From Calothrix anomala FACHB-343 (GTDB lineage: Bacteria > Cyanobacteriota > Cyanobacteriia > Cyanobacteriales > Nostocaceae), in assembly GCF_014696435.1 (NCBI RefSeq), contig NZ_JACJQG010000029.1, forward strand, positions 1-64,000: a DNA stretch of 64,000 bases, in the 5' to 3' direction. The notes beneath the pieces were generated by a model. It was given only the letters and a program-made list of their open reading frames with translations. It did no database searches and was not told where the DNA came from. Shown one piece after another: positions 1 to 8,794 of the stretch (within the stretch, counting starts at the first letter, position 1; the number at the start of each line of letters is the position of its first letter). A program made the translations under genes and the position numbers.

Positions 1-720
1 GTTATGTTCATTGGCTTGAGGAGATGATGTTATGTTGACTATTTTAGGCTTTTTAGAATTACTCTAACCAAATATGTAAAGTTTTGTATCGAGATTCAAC
101 ATTTCTGAGTTAATGCCATCAGTCATTACCAAAAGCAGCTATGTTGTAGGCAGAGTAGCTACTGCTATATCTAATTTGTTTGAAAAATCTGAACTTTAGG
201 CTATAGGTGCTTTAGTTCTCTTTTCATATATTCCCAGACAATGCTAATTTTTTAATTGGGCTACTAAACCTAAAACACAGCTTTTATTAAGAGTGTTTTC
301 CGTCCGCTATTTTTGTGGGGAACTTGTAGATAATATTAAGGTTGGTTAAGAATTGGCAACAATCAATTCATTTTTTATCACAAAAGAATTGATCCCCAAA
401 AACTTATGCTGCGTTTTATGTAGTTTCCTGATACTAAATTGAAAATTTGGAATAATTGAAATTAGAGAAATAAAACATCGGTATATTCCCAGTCTATTCA
501 GTACTGTCTCTACAATTTATACCAGCTTTGCGTAGGGATTTTAACTAGTACATCAACAGTACATAGACGTTTAATAATTTTGCCGAGATAGCATTTTAGA
601 TTCAGGGTTTGGCCATCTCTTAATGTAAATCATTTCTAGTTGGGTTTCATGGCAAAAGTACCACCTAGAACATTTACTCATGTACAAATTACTAACCGAA
701 TAATAGAGGAGATGAAATTT
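1..720. other. AT-rich non-coding stretch
   Basis: I see no convincing coding region in the first 720 bases. Reading frames on both strands are short and broken by stops, and no RNA gene or tandem repeat stands out. It may hold the promoter of the ComFB-like gene that follows. A ribosome binding site AGGAG at 707-711 lies at its right edge. Confidence 0.5.
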
Positions 721-1095
721 ATGAAAACAGTAGTGAACTTAACACAACAATCAGTCTTAGGAGAGATTGAAAGTGTATTAGATACATATCCATATCATCC
801 TTATCAACAAGCGTTTGCAATTCCTGACTTACGCCAAGAGTTAATCGCCTTTGTTCTCAGCCGAATTCCTTGTCTTTACTACACAATTGCCGAAGGATTA
901 CCCTTAGATGAAGCAGAAAAAGAGTGCTTACTCAACTATAAAAGACCTCGCAGTGCTTTAGAGCAGCAACTCCACGTACAAAATCTCATTCATCAAGGAA
1001 TTTACGCGATTTTCAAAGACAAGTCAGACTGGATTAGTCATCATTTATGCGAAAAAGTTCAGCCTGGTTTAGAACCATCTCACTGGTTTGGCTGA
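721..1095 (+). CDS. ComFB-like small protein
   Basis: Protein of 124 residues when started at ATG 721. The reading frame stays open back to 640, but AGGAG at 707-711 lies 9 bases before ATG 721, so I prefer that start (ATG 712 and ATG 649 are alternatives). The middle of the protein, DLRQELIAFVLSRIPCLYYT followed by IAEG, resembles the ComFB pattern in which a run like 'AYALNRLPPLYATTEEG' is conserved. Cyanobacterial ComFB-type proteins have been described as cyclic-di-GMP receptors linked to motility and competence. The protein is soluble, with no signal peptide or membrane segment. The ComFB assignment rests on this motif alone and could be wrong. The gene stands alone, with repeat-rich DNA on its 3' side. 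Confidence 0.5.
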   Translation: MKTVVNLTQQSVLGEIESVLDTYPYHPYQQAFAIPDLRQELIAFVLSRIPCLYYTIAEGLPLDEAEKECLLNYKRPRSALEQQLHVQNLIHQGIYAIFKDKSDWISHHLCEKVQPGLEPSHWFG

Positions 1096-1223
1096 AATTT
1101 GGTGAATGATGAGGAGTTGTTTTAACTCCTCTGGATTAACTTTTGACTTTTAGCTGATTTTTCAATTTATTAATAAATAGAGACTAGAGAAGGGGGACAA
1201 GGGAGACAAGGGGGACAAATAAC

Positions 1224-1283
1224 AAATGACTATTGACCATTGACTATTGACCATTGACCATTGACCATTGACCATTGACCATT
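1224..1283. repeat. Heptamer tandem repeat (TTGACCA/TTGACTA)
   Basis: About eight successive 7-base units of the ATTGACC/ATTGACT type. This is the short tandemly repeated repetitive (STRR) class known from heterocystous cyanobacteria. It lies between the convergent ComFB-like and DUF2945 genes. Confidence 0.9.
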
Positions 1284-1292
1284 AAAATTTAA

Positions 1293-1508
1293 CTAATCCT
1301 CAATATTTTCCAATGCATCAGGTTTATGTGCTGCTTCTTTCCCTGTTTTGTCACTTTTGACTAAATATTGGGGATTGTCTTTGTCAGCAGCAACATGATG
1401 TCCTTTAATATCTGTAGGGGAAGTTAATTTCTTTTCAACTTCGCCAGTGGTTTCACCTTGGGCTGTATTCCACTTCACCTTGTCGCCCTTGTTAAACTTT
1501 TCTGTCAT
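1293..1508 (-). CDS. HVA1/DUF2945 family small protein
   Basis: 71-residue hydrophilic protein starting MTEKFNKGDKVKWNTAQGET. The pattern 'GDKVKWNTAQGETTGEVEKK', then 'HHVAADKDNPQYLVKSDKTG' and 'AAHKPDAL', is characteristic of the DUF2945 / hypervirulence-associated (HVA1) TUDOR-like domain. Such proteins occur in bacteria and fungi and their molecular role is unsettled. The whole protein is this one domain, so it looks full length. It is monocistronic, on the opposite strand to both neighbours, and the heptamer repeat abuts its stop codon. Confidence 0.85.
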   Translation of the reverse strand: MTEKFNKGDKVKWNTAQGETTGEVEKKLTSPTDIKGHHVAADKDNPQYLVKSDKTGKEAAHKPDALENIED

Positions 1509-1619
1509 AATTTTTCTTTGATGCTGTTTTATACCTGCTCATTATCTTGACTGCGCTAGGGTAATTAATCAGTCGCAAGATATAAAAACCGATAATCAAT
1601 TACATTGCTTAATATAGTT

Positions 1620-1755
1620 CAATACGGTTCAGTTAAGGATAATTGTAGGTTGGGTTGAGGAACGAAACCCAACATTTCCAGGGGTTTGTTGGGTTTCACT
1701 ACCCTTCGGGAAGCCACCTTCGGTGTCTACGTTCAACGCTAACTGAACCGTATTG
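1620..1755. mobile_element. MITE-like element with 16-bp inverted ends
   Basis: CAATACGGTTCAGTTA at 1620-1635 is repeated exactly inverted at 1740-1755. The direct repeat TAATATAGTT flanks both sides (1610-1619 and 1756-1765), as a target-site duplication would. The 136-base interior holds a GTAGGTTGGGTTG...GTTGGGTTTCACT palindrome (from 1645), itself interrupted around 1700-1731 by a short CCCTTCGGG/CCTTCGG hairpin sequence. There is no coding capacity, so it is read as a non-autonomous transposon carrying nested repeats. Confidence 0.65.
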
Positions 1756-1826
1756 TAATATAGTTGGGTTTTCTTGCACCCACCCACTTAGTTGTCGTAC
1801 CGTACAGCTAATCACGAGAAAATTTC

Positions 1827-1946
1827 ATACAAATTTAAATAGCTTTTGCGGCACATAAATACATTCTAGAGGGCATGGCAGTGCCATGCCCCTACAATCT
1901 GTCGCATTCTTTTTTCACGTTGGTATCACAACCTAACATGAAAATC
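1827..1946. repeat. Dispersed GGCATGGCAGTGCC palindrome repeat, copy 1
   Basis: Contains 'TTTTGCGGCACAT', then 'TTCTAGAGGGCATGGC', then 'AGTGCCATGCCCCTAC'. The same order recurs at 16869-16960, inverted at 30057-30110, and in a diverged copy interrupted by a mobile element at 8443-8740. The core is a hairpin-forming palindrome. Confidence 0.75.
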
Positions 1947-2096
1947 TCTTTTCTCACACCTATTCCCTAGTCTCTAGTCCCTATTTTCCTGCCAGATTGC
2001 TATAATCATCACTCCTGTTGATCCTTGTCAATTGTGCTACACCTAGAGTTATTATCTTGAGGATGTGAATTGCAAACGGTTATTTAGGTCAGCTGT

Positions 2097-3032
2097 ATGG
2101 CAGATGATAAAGCAAAAAAAATTCCCCTAGTTTTGCAGATTAAAGGGTCGGTTCTCAAAACAATAGCTAAAAATGTGATCCTATGTGGGGTTTTTGGCAC
2201 TATTGTTTCCATACTTTACTATTTTAAACTTCCCGTTTCTCAACCTATTTTAGGCAGTGTAATTCCGAGTATTGTTTTAGGTTTATTACTGGTTTTTCGC
2301 ACAAATACAGCTTATGAACGTTTTTGGGAAGGGAGAAAAAGCTGGGGTGCGATAGTCAATACCACGCGAAATTTGGCGCGACAAATATGGGTGAGTGTTG
2401 AGGAAGTTTCCCCGGAAGATAGAAAAGATAAAAAAACCGCTTTATATTTATTAGTAGCTTTTGCTGTGGCGACTAAATTGCATTTACGGGAAGAACCTGT
2501 AAATCATGAGTTAAAACAATTAATGCCAGCTTCGATGTATTTAGAATTAAAAATCATGAATAATCCTCCCATCGAGGTGGCATTTTGGATTGGCGATTAT
2601 TTACAAGGACAATATAACCGCAATCGCTTAAATAGCTACCAGTTAATATCTATGCAAGAGTTATTGAATAATTTGGTAGATAATTTAGGAATTTGCGAGC
2701 GAATTTTAAGAACACCGATGCCGCTTGCTTATGCTATTCATCTCAAGCAATTGTTATTACTTTACTGTTTGTTGCTACCTTTTCAAATGGTGAGTAGTTT
2801 GGGGTGGTGGACGGGTTTAATTACTGCTTTAGTTAGTTTTACTTTATTTGGGATTGAGGCTATTGGTTTAGAAATCGAAAATCCTTTTGGTTATGATGCT
2901 AACGATTTACCTTTGGATACAATTTGTCAGACGATGAAGCGCAATATTGATGATTTAACTAGTCTAACTCCCAATATGCGATCGCACTTTGCTAATTTAC
3001 CTAATAGCGAAGATGTCAGCCTGGGGAACTAA
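2097..3032 (+). CDS. Bestrophin-family anion channel protein
   Basis: 311-residue inner or thylakoid membrane protein of the bestrophin (UPF0187) family. These are pentameric anion channels, and a plant thylakoid homologue tunes proton-motive force. Visible features: a first hydrophobic segment around residues 22-45, a second around 50-70 followed by 'FRTNTAYERFWEGRKSWG', the family's signature near the end of helix 2, and further membrane helices around 220-255. The late motif 'EIENPFGYDANDLPLDTICQ' is the family's conserved acidic-proline stretch near the channel's cytosolic side. Length is normal for bacterial members. It starts at ATG 2097 and ends 3 bases before the stop of the convergent M28 peptidase gene. 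Confidence 0.9.
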   Translation: MADDKAKKIPLVLQIKGSVLKTIAKNVILCGVFGTIVSILYYFKLPVSQPILGSVIPSIVLGLLLVFRTNTAYERFWEGRKSWGAIVNTTRNLARQIWVSVEEVSPEDRKDKKTALYLLVAFAVATKLHLREEPVNHELKQLMPASMYLELKIMNNPPIEVAFWIGDYLQGQYNRNRLNSYQLISMQELLNNLVDNLGICERILRTPMPLAYAIHLKQLLLLYCLLLPFQMVSSLGWWTGLITALVSFTLFGIEAIGLEIENPFGYDANDLPLDTICQTMKRNIDDLTSLTPNMRSHFANLPNSEDVSLGN

Positions 3033-3035
3033 AGG

Positions 3036-3884
3036 TTATAAGCGCCGAATGGCAATTTCTAACCCCGCACAGACACCTGCGAGAAAATCTAAATCTAAAG
3101 TCGCGATCGCATCACTCGGTTTATGATAATGTGGATTGCGCATAAATGCCGTATCTGTGACCATAATTGCTGGATAACCTGCATCCCAAAACGGTGCATG
3201 ATCGCTGAGTCTAGTTTGCCTGACAATTAAACCACGATTCGGTACTGGTAGCCATTGACTAGATATACCAGCTTGGCGAATACTGCGACTCATACTAAAT
3301 AAGTCGGGTATTGTCCGCAGATTTCCAATTAAAGCAATAAAATCGCCAGTATTGGGGTAAAACTTCTCTAATGGTGGTGGATAACTTTGGCTACCAGGGG
3401 TAGAATCTTTATAGCCCAGCATTTCTAAAGATAACATCAAGCGTAAGGGTTGCTGTTGCTCGCGTAACAAAGCTGCATAGTCAGCACTACCCAGTAATCC
3501 GTATTCTTCCATATCAAACGCCACCAGCCGCAAAGGATATTTAGCTGGTTGCGCTGCAAATTTACTCGCCAATTCCAATAAAACCGCCACACCCGTAGCG
3601 TTATCATCTGCTGCAACTGTACCCGGTACACCATCGTAATGCGCACCAATTAAAATCGGCGGTAAATTTCGTTTTTGCCGTTTAGCTTCAGCCGGTAAAT
3701 TTAAAATCAGATTTTGGCAGGTTTTACCCCCCGCTTCAAAGGTGTGGATTTCCACACTTCCCCATTGAGCAAATTGCTGTCGAATATATTCTTGGACGAA
3801 GAAATGTCCCGCCGTCGCCATGTAGGGATCGCGTTCTCGGGCAATTGCTGTAAGGTAAGTTTGTAGTCTGGTTTTTAAATCCAA
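3036..3884 (-). CDS. M28 family zinc aminopeptidase
   Basis: 282-residue metallopeptidase of family M28, predicted to use two zinc ions to remove N-terminal residues from peptides. Metal ligands and catalytic residues are visible: 'AHYDG' (His82, Asp84), 'AADDNATG' (Asp93/94), 'FDMEEYGLLGS' (Glu126/127) and the late 'NPHYHKPSD' histidine. No signal peptide is evident, so it is probably cytoplasmic. The start must be TTG (3882-3884): the first ATG lies 21 codons in and would remove family-typical N-terminal sequence, while an in-frame stop lies just upstream. The gene is convergent with the bestrophin gene with only 3 bases between stops, so the two share a termination region. Confidence 0.9.
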   Translation of the reverse strand: MDLKTRLQTYLTAIARERDPYMATAGHFFVQEYIRQQFAQWGSVEIHTFEAGGKTCQNLILNLPAEAKRQKRNLPPILIGAHYDGVPGTVAADDNATGVAVLLELASKFAAQPAKYPLRLVAFDMEEYGLLGSADYAALLREQQQPLRLMLSLEMLGYKDSTPGSQSYPPPLEKFYPNTGDFIALIGNLRTIPDLFSMSRSIRQAGISSQWLPVPNRGLIVRQTRLSDHAPFWDAGYPAIMVTDTAFMRNPHYHKPSDAIATLDLDFLAGVCAGLEIAIRRL

Positions 3885-3973
3885 TTTTTTAACTATTCAA
3901 CAGCTAGGCGGGAAAATTTAGAACGGAGAGGAGGACAATGTAAGGGAAGGAGAATGACTCATAACAAATGACC

Positions 3974-4085
3974 AGGACTTAGGCAAAAATTACCAAAAAC
4001 CTTGATTTATTTAACCGCCTTCGCGTAGCGTCTCGCAGAGAAGACACCAAGAACGCCAAGAATTAGTAGAGTGTGCGTAAGTCCT
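3974..4085. mobile_element. MITE-like element, AGGACTTA-end family, copy 1
   Basis: The ends AGGACTTAGGCA (3974-3985) and TGCGTAAGTCCT (4074-4085) are inverted repeats with one mismatch. The interior differs from the two other copies (24462-24601 and 39434-39575) and carries a CTTCGCGTAGCG / TCTCGCAGAGAAG palindromic stretch. Flanks contain AATGAC on both sides, but these lie in ATGACAA heptamers, so a target duplication cannot be proven here. Confidence 0.55.
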
Positions 4086-4127
4086 AATGACAAATGACAA
4101 ATGACAAATGACCAATGACCAATGACC
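4086..4127. repeat. Heptamer tandem repeat (ATGACAA/ATGACCA)
   Basis: Six tandem 7-base units abut the mobile element on the left. The ATG codons within the units supply a possible start for the small reading frame that follows. Confidence 0.85.
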
Positions 4128-4282
4128 AAGCACCTTTGAACACACCAACCATTGTCAATGTTATCCTAGTCTTGCAACTAGCTGCTTTCGCTAAAATCCC
4201 GATCCTTTCTACTTTAATAACGACTATTATACCTTTGACGGGTTTTACCCTAGAGGAAAAAGCTAGAGGCATTCTCGCCTAA
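4115..4282 (+). CDS. Possible 55-residue small hydrophobic protein
   Basis: A short open frame from ATG 4115 to TAA 4280-4282, ending 43 bases before dnaK. The product begins MTNDQAPLNTPTIV, has a hydrophobic middle (NVILVLQLAAFAKIPILSTL) and ends in a charged tail, FTLEEKARGILA. The amino-acid pattern looks protein-like rather than random, which is why I list it. I do not recognise a family. The start lies inside ATGACCA heptamers and no ribosome binding site is evident; TTG 4136 is an alternative. It could equally be the spacer of the dnaK promoter. Confidence 0.3.
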   Translation: MTNDQAPLNTPTIVNVILVLQLAAFAKIPILSTLITTIIPLTGFTLEEKARGILA

Positions 4283-4325
4283 TCATAATATATATAGTAA
4301 GACACATTTAGGAGAAGAGTAACGC

Positions 4326-6632
4326 ATGGGCAAGGTAGTCGGCATCGACTTGGGTACAACCAACTCAGTAGTCGCCGTGATGGAGGGTGGCAAGCCGGTG
4401 GTGATTGCCAATGCAGAAGGAATGCGCACAACCCCCTCCGTTGTTGGCTTTAGCAAGGAAGGCGAAAAAGTTGTAGGACAAATGGCACGGCGACAAACTG
4501 TGCTGAATCCCCAAAATACTTTTTTTGCGGTGAAACGCTTTATTGGGCGGAGATATAGCGAGCTAAATCCGGAATCGAAGCGGGTACCTTATACTATTCG
4601 CAAAGACGAAATTGGTAATATTAAGATTGCTTGTCCCCGGTTGAATAAGGATTTCGCTGCTGAAGAAATTTCGGCAATGGTGCTGAAAAAATTGGCGGAT
4701 GATGCTAGTACCTACCTGGGGGAACAAGTTACAGGGGCAGTTATTACAGTTCCTGCTTATTTTAATGATTCCCAACGCCAAGCTACTCGCGATGCGGGAA
4801 GAATTGCTGGTTTAGAAGTGTTGCGGATTCTTAACGAACCTACCGCCGCTTCTTTAGCTTATGGCTTGGATCGGGGAAATACGGAAACTATATTAGTATT
4901 CGATTTAGGTGGCGGTACATTTGACGTATCGATTCTAGAAGTTGGTGATGGGGTTTTTGAGGTTAGAGCCACTAGTGGAGATACGCAGCTTGGTGGTAAT
5001 GATTTTGACAGAAAAATTGTAGATTGGTTAGCAGAGCAATTTTTAGAAGCAGAAGAGGTAGACTTAAGACGCGATCGCCAAGCTTTACAAAGGCTGATGG
5101 AAGCGGCGGAAAAAGCGAAAATTGAACTTTCTGCTGTCAGCGTCACTGATATTAATTTACCTTTTATCACCGCTACTGAGGACGGCCCCAAACATTTAGA
5201 AACCCGCATCACTCGCGCTCAATTTGAGGATTTATGCGGCGATTTGGTAGCGCGTTTACGCACCCCAGTTAAACGCGCTTTAAAAGATTCTGGTCTTTCA
5301 CCCGCAGATATTGAAGAAGTAGTATTAGTAGGCGGTTCTACGCGCATTCCCATGGTGAAGCAGTTGGTGCGCGATTTAATTGGGATAGAACCGAATGAAA
5401 ACGTTAACCCCGATGAAGTTGTCGCAGTTGGTGCGGCGATTCAAGCGAGTATTTTGGCTGGGGAACTGAAAGATGTGCTGCTGTTGGATGTTACGCCGTT
5501 ATCTGTGGGTTTAGAAACCATTGGCGGTGTGATGAAAAAATTAATTCCCCGCAATACTACCATCCCAGTCCGCCGTTCTGATATTTTCTCCACATCAGAA
5601 AATAACCAAAATACTGTGGAAATCCACGTAGTACAGGGCGAACGGGAAATGGCAGCCAATAACAAGTCTTTAGGACGGTTCAAGCTGTATGGTATCCCCC
5701 CAGCGCCGCGAGGGATTCCCCAAATTCAAGTATCATTTGATATTGATGCTAATGGTATTTTACAAGTCACAGCTTTAGATAGAACTACTGGTAGAGAGCA
5801 AAGTATCACTATCCAAGGTGCTTCGACTTTAAGCGAGTCAGAAGTTAACCGAATGATTCAAGAAGCGCAAAAATACGCTGATGTTGACAGAGAACGCAAA
5901 GAAAGAGTAGAAAAACGCACTCGCGCTGAAGGTTTGATTGGTCAAGCCGAACGCCAACTCAGAGAAGTAGCGCTAGAATTTGGAATGCAGTTTGCCCGCA
6001 GTCGTCGCCAACGCATTGATAATATATCTCGTGAACTCAAAGATGCATTAAAAGATAATGACGATCGCGCAATCGATCAAGCTTACGCCGATTTGCAAGA
6101 TGCTCTGTATGAATTAAACCGGGAAGTCCGCCAGTATTATGCTGAGGACGAAGACGACGATTTATTTGGTACAATTCGCGATATCTTCACCGGTGGGGAC
6201 AAAGAACGCGATCGCGATTCTCCCAGAGATTCATACTGGAATGATTCTTTTGGCAGAGGTGATTCTACCAGGGATTATGGCCGAGACTCCAATAGAGACT
6301 CAAACAGAGATTATGGCAGGGATTCTACCAGAGATTATGGTAGAGACGCCAACAGAGACTATGGCAGGGATTCTACCAGAGATTATGGTAGAGACTCAAA
6401 CAGAGACTATGGCAGGGATTCTACCAGAGATTATGGTAGAGACGCCAACAGAGACTATGGCAGGGATTCTACCAAGGATTATGGCCGAGACTCAAATACA
6501 AATAGAGACTATGGCAGGGATTCTAACAGAGATTATGGACGAGATAATCGTTCCTCAGGCGATCGCTCTTCGCGCAAACCTCGCCCCAGCTACCAAGATA
6601 ACTGGGATGATGATGATGACGATTGGTTGTAA
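4326..6632 (+). CDS. dnaK: Hsp70 chaperone DnaK, DnaK3 type
   Basis: 768-residue Hsp70, an ATP-driven chaperone working with DnaJ and GrpE. The ATPase domain shows '[17 protein letters not shown]' (phosphate 1) and '[12 protein letters not shown]' (phosphate 2). The substrate-binding domain starts near '[20 protein letters not shown]', and a helical lid follows. The last 150 or so residues form a charged tail of RDYGRDSN-type octapeptides ending in an Asp-rich DDDDDWL. Cyanobacteria have several DnaKs; the extra-long tail and the dnaJ partner directly downstream suggest the DnaK3 type, reported to be essential and membrane-associated. It has AGGAG 11 bases before ATG. A 48-base tandem repeat encodes part of the tail, so its length probably varies between strains. 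Confidence 0.95.
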   Translation: MGKVVGIDLGTTNSVVAVMEGGKPVVIANAEGMRTTPSVVGFSKEGEKVVGQMARRQTVLNPQNTFFAVKRFIGRRYSELNPESKRVPYTIRKDEIGNIKIACPRLNKDFAAEEISAMVLKKLADDASTYLGEQVTGAVITVPAYFNDSQRQATRDAGRIAGLEVLRILNEPTAASLAYGLDRGNTETILVFDLGGGTFDVSILEVGDGVFEVRATSGDTQLGGNDFDRKIVDWLAEQFLEAEEVDLRRDRQALQRLMEAAEKAKIELSAVSVTDINLPFITATEDGPKHLETRITRAQFEDLCGDLVARLRTPVKRALKDSGLSPADIEEVVLVGGSTRIPMVKQLVRDLIGIEPNENVNPDEVVAVGAAIQASILAGELKDVLLLDVTPLSVGLETIGGVMKKLIPRNTTIPVRRSDIFSTSENNQNTVEIHVVQGEREMAANNKSLGRFKLYGIPPAPRGIPQIQVSFDIDANGILQVTALDRTTGREQSITIQGASTLSESEVNRMIQEAQKYADVDRERKERVEKRTRAEGLIGQAERQLREVALEFGMQFARSRRQRIDNISRELKDALKDNDDRAIDQAYADLQDALYELNREVRQYYAEDEDDDLFGTIRDIFTGGDKERDRDSPRDSYWNDSFGRGDSTRDYGRDSNRDSNRDYGRDSTRDYGRDANRDYGRDSTRDYGRDSNRDYGRDSTRDYGRDANRDYGRDSTKDYGRDSNTNRDYGRDSNRDYGRDNRSSGDRSSRKPRPSYQDNWDDDDDDWL
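6269..6540 (+). repeat. In-frame 24/48-bp tandem repeats in dnaK tail
   Basis: About eleven imperfect units of 24 bases encode the octapeptide RDYGRD(S/A)(N/T). A higher-order 48-base period alternates 'RDYGRDAN' and 'RDYGRDST'. Units are nearly identical at DNA level, implying recent expansion. All unit lengths are multiples of three, so the frame is kept. Confidence 0.9.
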
Positions 6633-6939
6633 AAAGAAAGGCAGGAGGCAGGAGGCAGAAGGCAGAAGGGAGGAAACTACCCACTTTTAAAGCGATCGCT
6701 GACAGATTTGTTTAAAATCCTCTTGGCAGACAAATGAATTATTTGCTATAAACTTCTGCCCTCTGCCCTTTATCTTCTGCCTTTGTGCAGTGAAATTGCA
6801 TCAAAATTCGGATTTGGTAATTGGTAATTGGTAATTTGTTATTAGTCAGCATTATTGGGCAAAATAGCTGACAACTAACAGCATCCATCACTGATTACCA
6901 AAATCTCAAATCTAAAATTTAAAGTTGAATAACTGAACT
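6633..6939. other. Spacer between dnaK and dnaJ
   Basis: 307 bases with no gene. It holds AGGAGGCAGAAGGCAG-type and inverted CTGCCCTCTGCCCTT / CTTCTGCC runs (about 6641-6782) that could pair over long range, and a short GGTAATTGGTAATT repeat near 6818-6840. A separate dnaJ promoter may lie here. Confidence 0.5.
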
Positions 6940-7941
6940 ATGCAAAATTTGCAGAATTTTCGCGATTATTACGAAATTTTAGGAGTACCTAAAGAAGCCT
7001 CAGGTGAAGAAATTAAAAAGGTATATCGCCGTTTAGCAAGACAGTATCATCCTGACTTAAACCCAGGAAACAAAGCTGCTGAGGAGAAATTTAAGGATAT
7101 TGGCGAAGCTTATGAAGTCCTTTCCGATCCAGCCAAGCGATCGCAATATGACCAGTTTAGCCGCTATTGGAAGCAAAAAGGCTTTAATAAACAAACGCCC
7201 AAGGGGAAAGCTTGGGGAGATAATCGCCCTAATAACCGCACTCAAGAAGTAGATCCTAGCCAATTTGCAGATTTTGAAAGTTTTATTAACCAAGTCATTG
7301 GTGTTGGTGTAGGGCGAAAAAGCAGCAAAAATGGTGCAGCTAGCAACACAGATAGCGATCCGTTTCGTTCGACTAAAAGTAGAGTTGAGTACACAGTACC
7401 TAAGAGCCAACCTCGTCCCGCTCGTCGCGATATCGAAGCGAGATTGACTCTACCCTTAGAAAAAGCTTATGTTGGTGGTAATGAGCGCATTCGCCTAGAA
7501 GATGGGCGATCGCTAGAAGTTACTATGCCGATGGGAATGGTTACAGGTCAAACTATCCGCCTGCGTAATCAAGGTATTGGTGGTGGTGACTTATACTTAA
7601 AAATTACCGTCGAACCCCATCCTTTATTTAAACTAGATGGTTCTAATATCTTTTGCCAAGTACCTGTAACTCCCAGCGAAGCAGTCTTAGGGGGACAGGT
7701 AGAAGCGCCAACTTTAGATGGCCCTGTAAAAATGACCATTCCACCAGGGGTGAGATCCGGTCAAAGATTTCGGTTAGCAAATAAAGGTTATCCTAGTGAA
7801 GCGGGTAAACGTGGCGATCAATTAGTAGAAATTCAAATTGTCACGCCAAAAACTATTAGTGACGAAGAAAAAGAACTTTACGAAAAAATTCGCCAAATTG
7901 AAACCTTTAAACCTCGTGCAGATTTAATCGGTTTGGGATAA
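6940..7941 (+). CDS. dnaJ: DnaJ-family co-chaperone without zinc finger
   Basis: 333-residue Hsp40 of the type II (CbpA-like) class. The J domain (about residues 8-73) contains the HPD tripeptide in '[19 protein letters not shown]', which stimulates Hsp70 ATPase. No CxxCxGxG zinc-binding repeats are present. A linker of about 70 residues follows, then two beta-rich C-terminal substrate-binding domains ('[19 protein letters not shown]', '[20 protein letters not shown]'). Its place right after dnaK suggests it is the dedicated partner of that DnaK. The spacing of 307 bases allows its own promoter. Cyanobacteria have several DnaJ paralogues, so I give no paralogue number. Confidence 0.92.
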   Translation: MQNLQNFRDYYEILGVPKEASGEEIKKVYRRLARQYHPDLNPGNKAAEEKFKDIGEAYEVLSDPAKRSQYDQFSRYWKQKGFNKQTPKGKAWGDNRPNNRTQEVDPSQFADFESFINQVIGVGVGRKSSKNGAASNTDSDPFRSTKSRVEYTVPKSQPRPARRDIEARLTLPLEKAYVGGNERIRLEDGRSLEVTMPMGMVTGQTIRLRNQGIGGGDLYLKITVEPHPLFKLDGSNIFCQVPVTPSEAVLGGQVEAPTLDGPVKMTIPPGVRSGQRFRLANKGYPSEAGKRGDQLVEIQIVTPKTISDEEKELYEKIRQIETFKPRADLIGLG

Positions 7942-8110
7942 GACTGTGGATATTTAATAAAAAATAATTTGCTTGTGGATGAAGTAAAAATTCATCTATG
8001 TTTATGCGCGTGCATTTGTTGTTATATATTTTTATGTATTAGTTTAAATAGTGATTTATATTTAATAGACAGTTACAATTCAAGATTGTGTATAAAAAAC
8101 TGAACAGATA

Positions 8111-8416
8111 ATGAATTTTAAGGATATAAAACAAAAAATATACTCTATTATAAAAGTTGTTTCTCTTGTACTAATATCTAGCGTCATCGGCTTAGAATTA
8201 GGAAATATTTATTTAATTACTAATAATATTTATTTACCTAGCGCCCTAAATCCTATTTTTTGGATTGGTCGCTTTGCTGTTACTGCTCATTTAATTGAGG
8301 CAATTATTGCAGGTTTTTATGTTAATTCTAAACAGAAAATGGTAATACAATATGCTATTTATACTTTCTTTGTCGGGACAGTTGGGTTATTAGAATTATT
8401 TGATCAAGAAGAATAG
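8111..8416 (+). CDS. Small three-helix membrane protein, unknown
   Basis: 101-residue protein I do not recognise. Three hydrophobic stretches are visible: residues 12-33 ('IKVVSLVLISSVIGLELGNI'), about 46-68 ('NPIFWIGRFAVTAHLIEAII') and about 78-96 ('YAIYTFFVGTVGLLELF'), so it probably sits in a membrane with short loops. The N-terminus is lysine-rich and the C-terminus acidic (DQEE), suggesting a defined topology. The region is AT-rich compared with dnaJ. It lies 169 bases after dnaJ in the same direction. There is no evidence of a link to chaperone function. Confidence 0.6.
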   Translation: MNFKDIKQKIYSIIKVVSLVLISSVIGLELGNIYLITNNIYLPSALNPIFWIGRFAVTAHLIEAIIAGFYVNSKQKMVIQYAIYTFFVGTVGLLELFDQEE

Positions 8417-8442
8417 AATATTTTATTTTTTCGCACCTATTT

Positions 8443-8740
8443 ATACCAAGTGCAATTATATTGGCGACACATTAATATACTTTAAGAGGGCAAGGCAATG
8501 CCCATTGGTGTCAACTTAACGCGAAACCCTCTTTGTAGCAAGCTTTTTGCCCTCACCCCCAACCCCTCTCCCACCGGGAGAGGGGAGCAAGAGATTTAAT
8601 TCCCCTTCTCCTGGGGGAGAAGGGGTTAGGGGATGAGGGCGAAAGTTTTTGTACAACACACGCCGTATATAGCTTTTAGCTTAAGTTGACACAGGTGGGC
8701 AATGGCTTGCCCCTACAGAACGCAAATGTCATAATTAAAT
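8443..8740. repeat. Dispersed palindrome repeat, copy 4, split by a MITE
   Basis: The outer parts (8443-8500 and 8705-8740) follow the order of the copies at 1827 and 16869: ATACCA, GCGACACAT, an AGAGGGCAAGGCAATG / GGCTTGCCCCTAC palindrome. Removing 8501-8699 plus one CAATG restores a continuous palindrome, so the mobile element inserted into a pre-existing repeat. Confidence 0.65.
8501..8699. mobile_element. MITE-A copy 1 with 5-bp target duplication
   Basis: 199-base element. The left end CCCATTGGTGTCAACTTAA (8501-8519) and right end TTAAGTTGACACAGGTGGG (8681-8699) are inverted repeats. CAATG flanks both sides (8496-8500 and 8700-8704). The interior holds a long GCCCTCACCCCCAACCCC ... GGGGTTAGGGGATGAGGGC palindrome of a kind common in cyanobacterial spacers. 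The same ends occur at 26179-26500 around a different interior. It has no coding capacity. Confidence 0.75.
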
Positions 8741-8794
8741 ATGATAAGATATGCGCTCTTATTTATCATTTGGTGATTGTTGACTCATCAGCAA

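Noticed and set aside
1655-1858. 67-codon frame after the DUF2945 gene
   Set aside because: It only translates the MITE-like element and the dispersed palindrome.
6139-6690. 183-codon open frame over the dnaK tail
   Set aside because: It is a shifted frame of the tandem repeats; its product is a repeat of the same DNA units and has no start signal.
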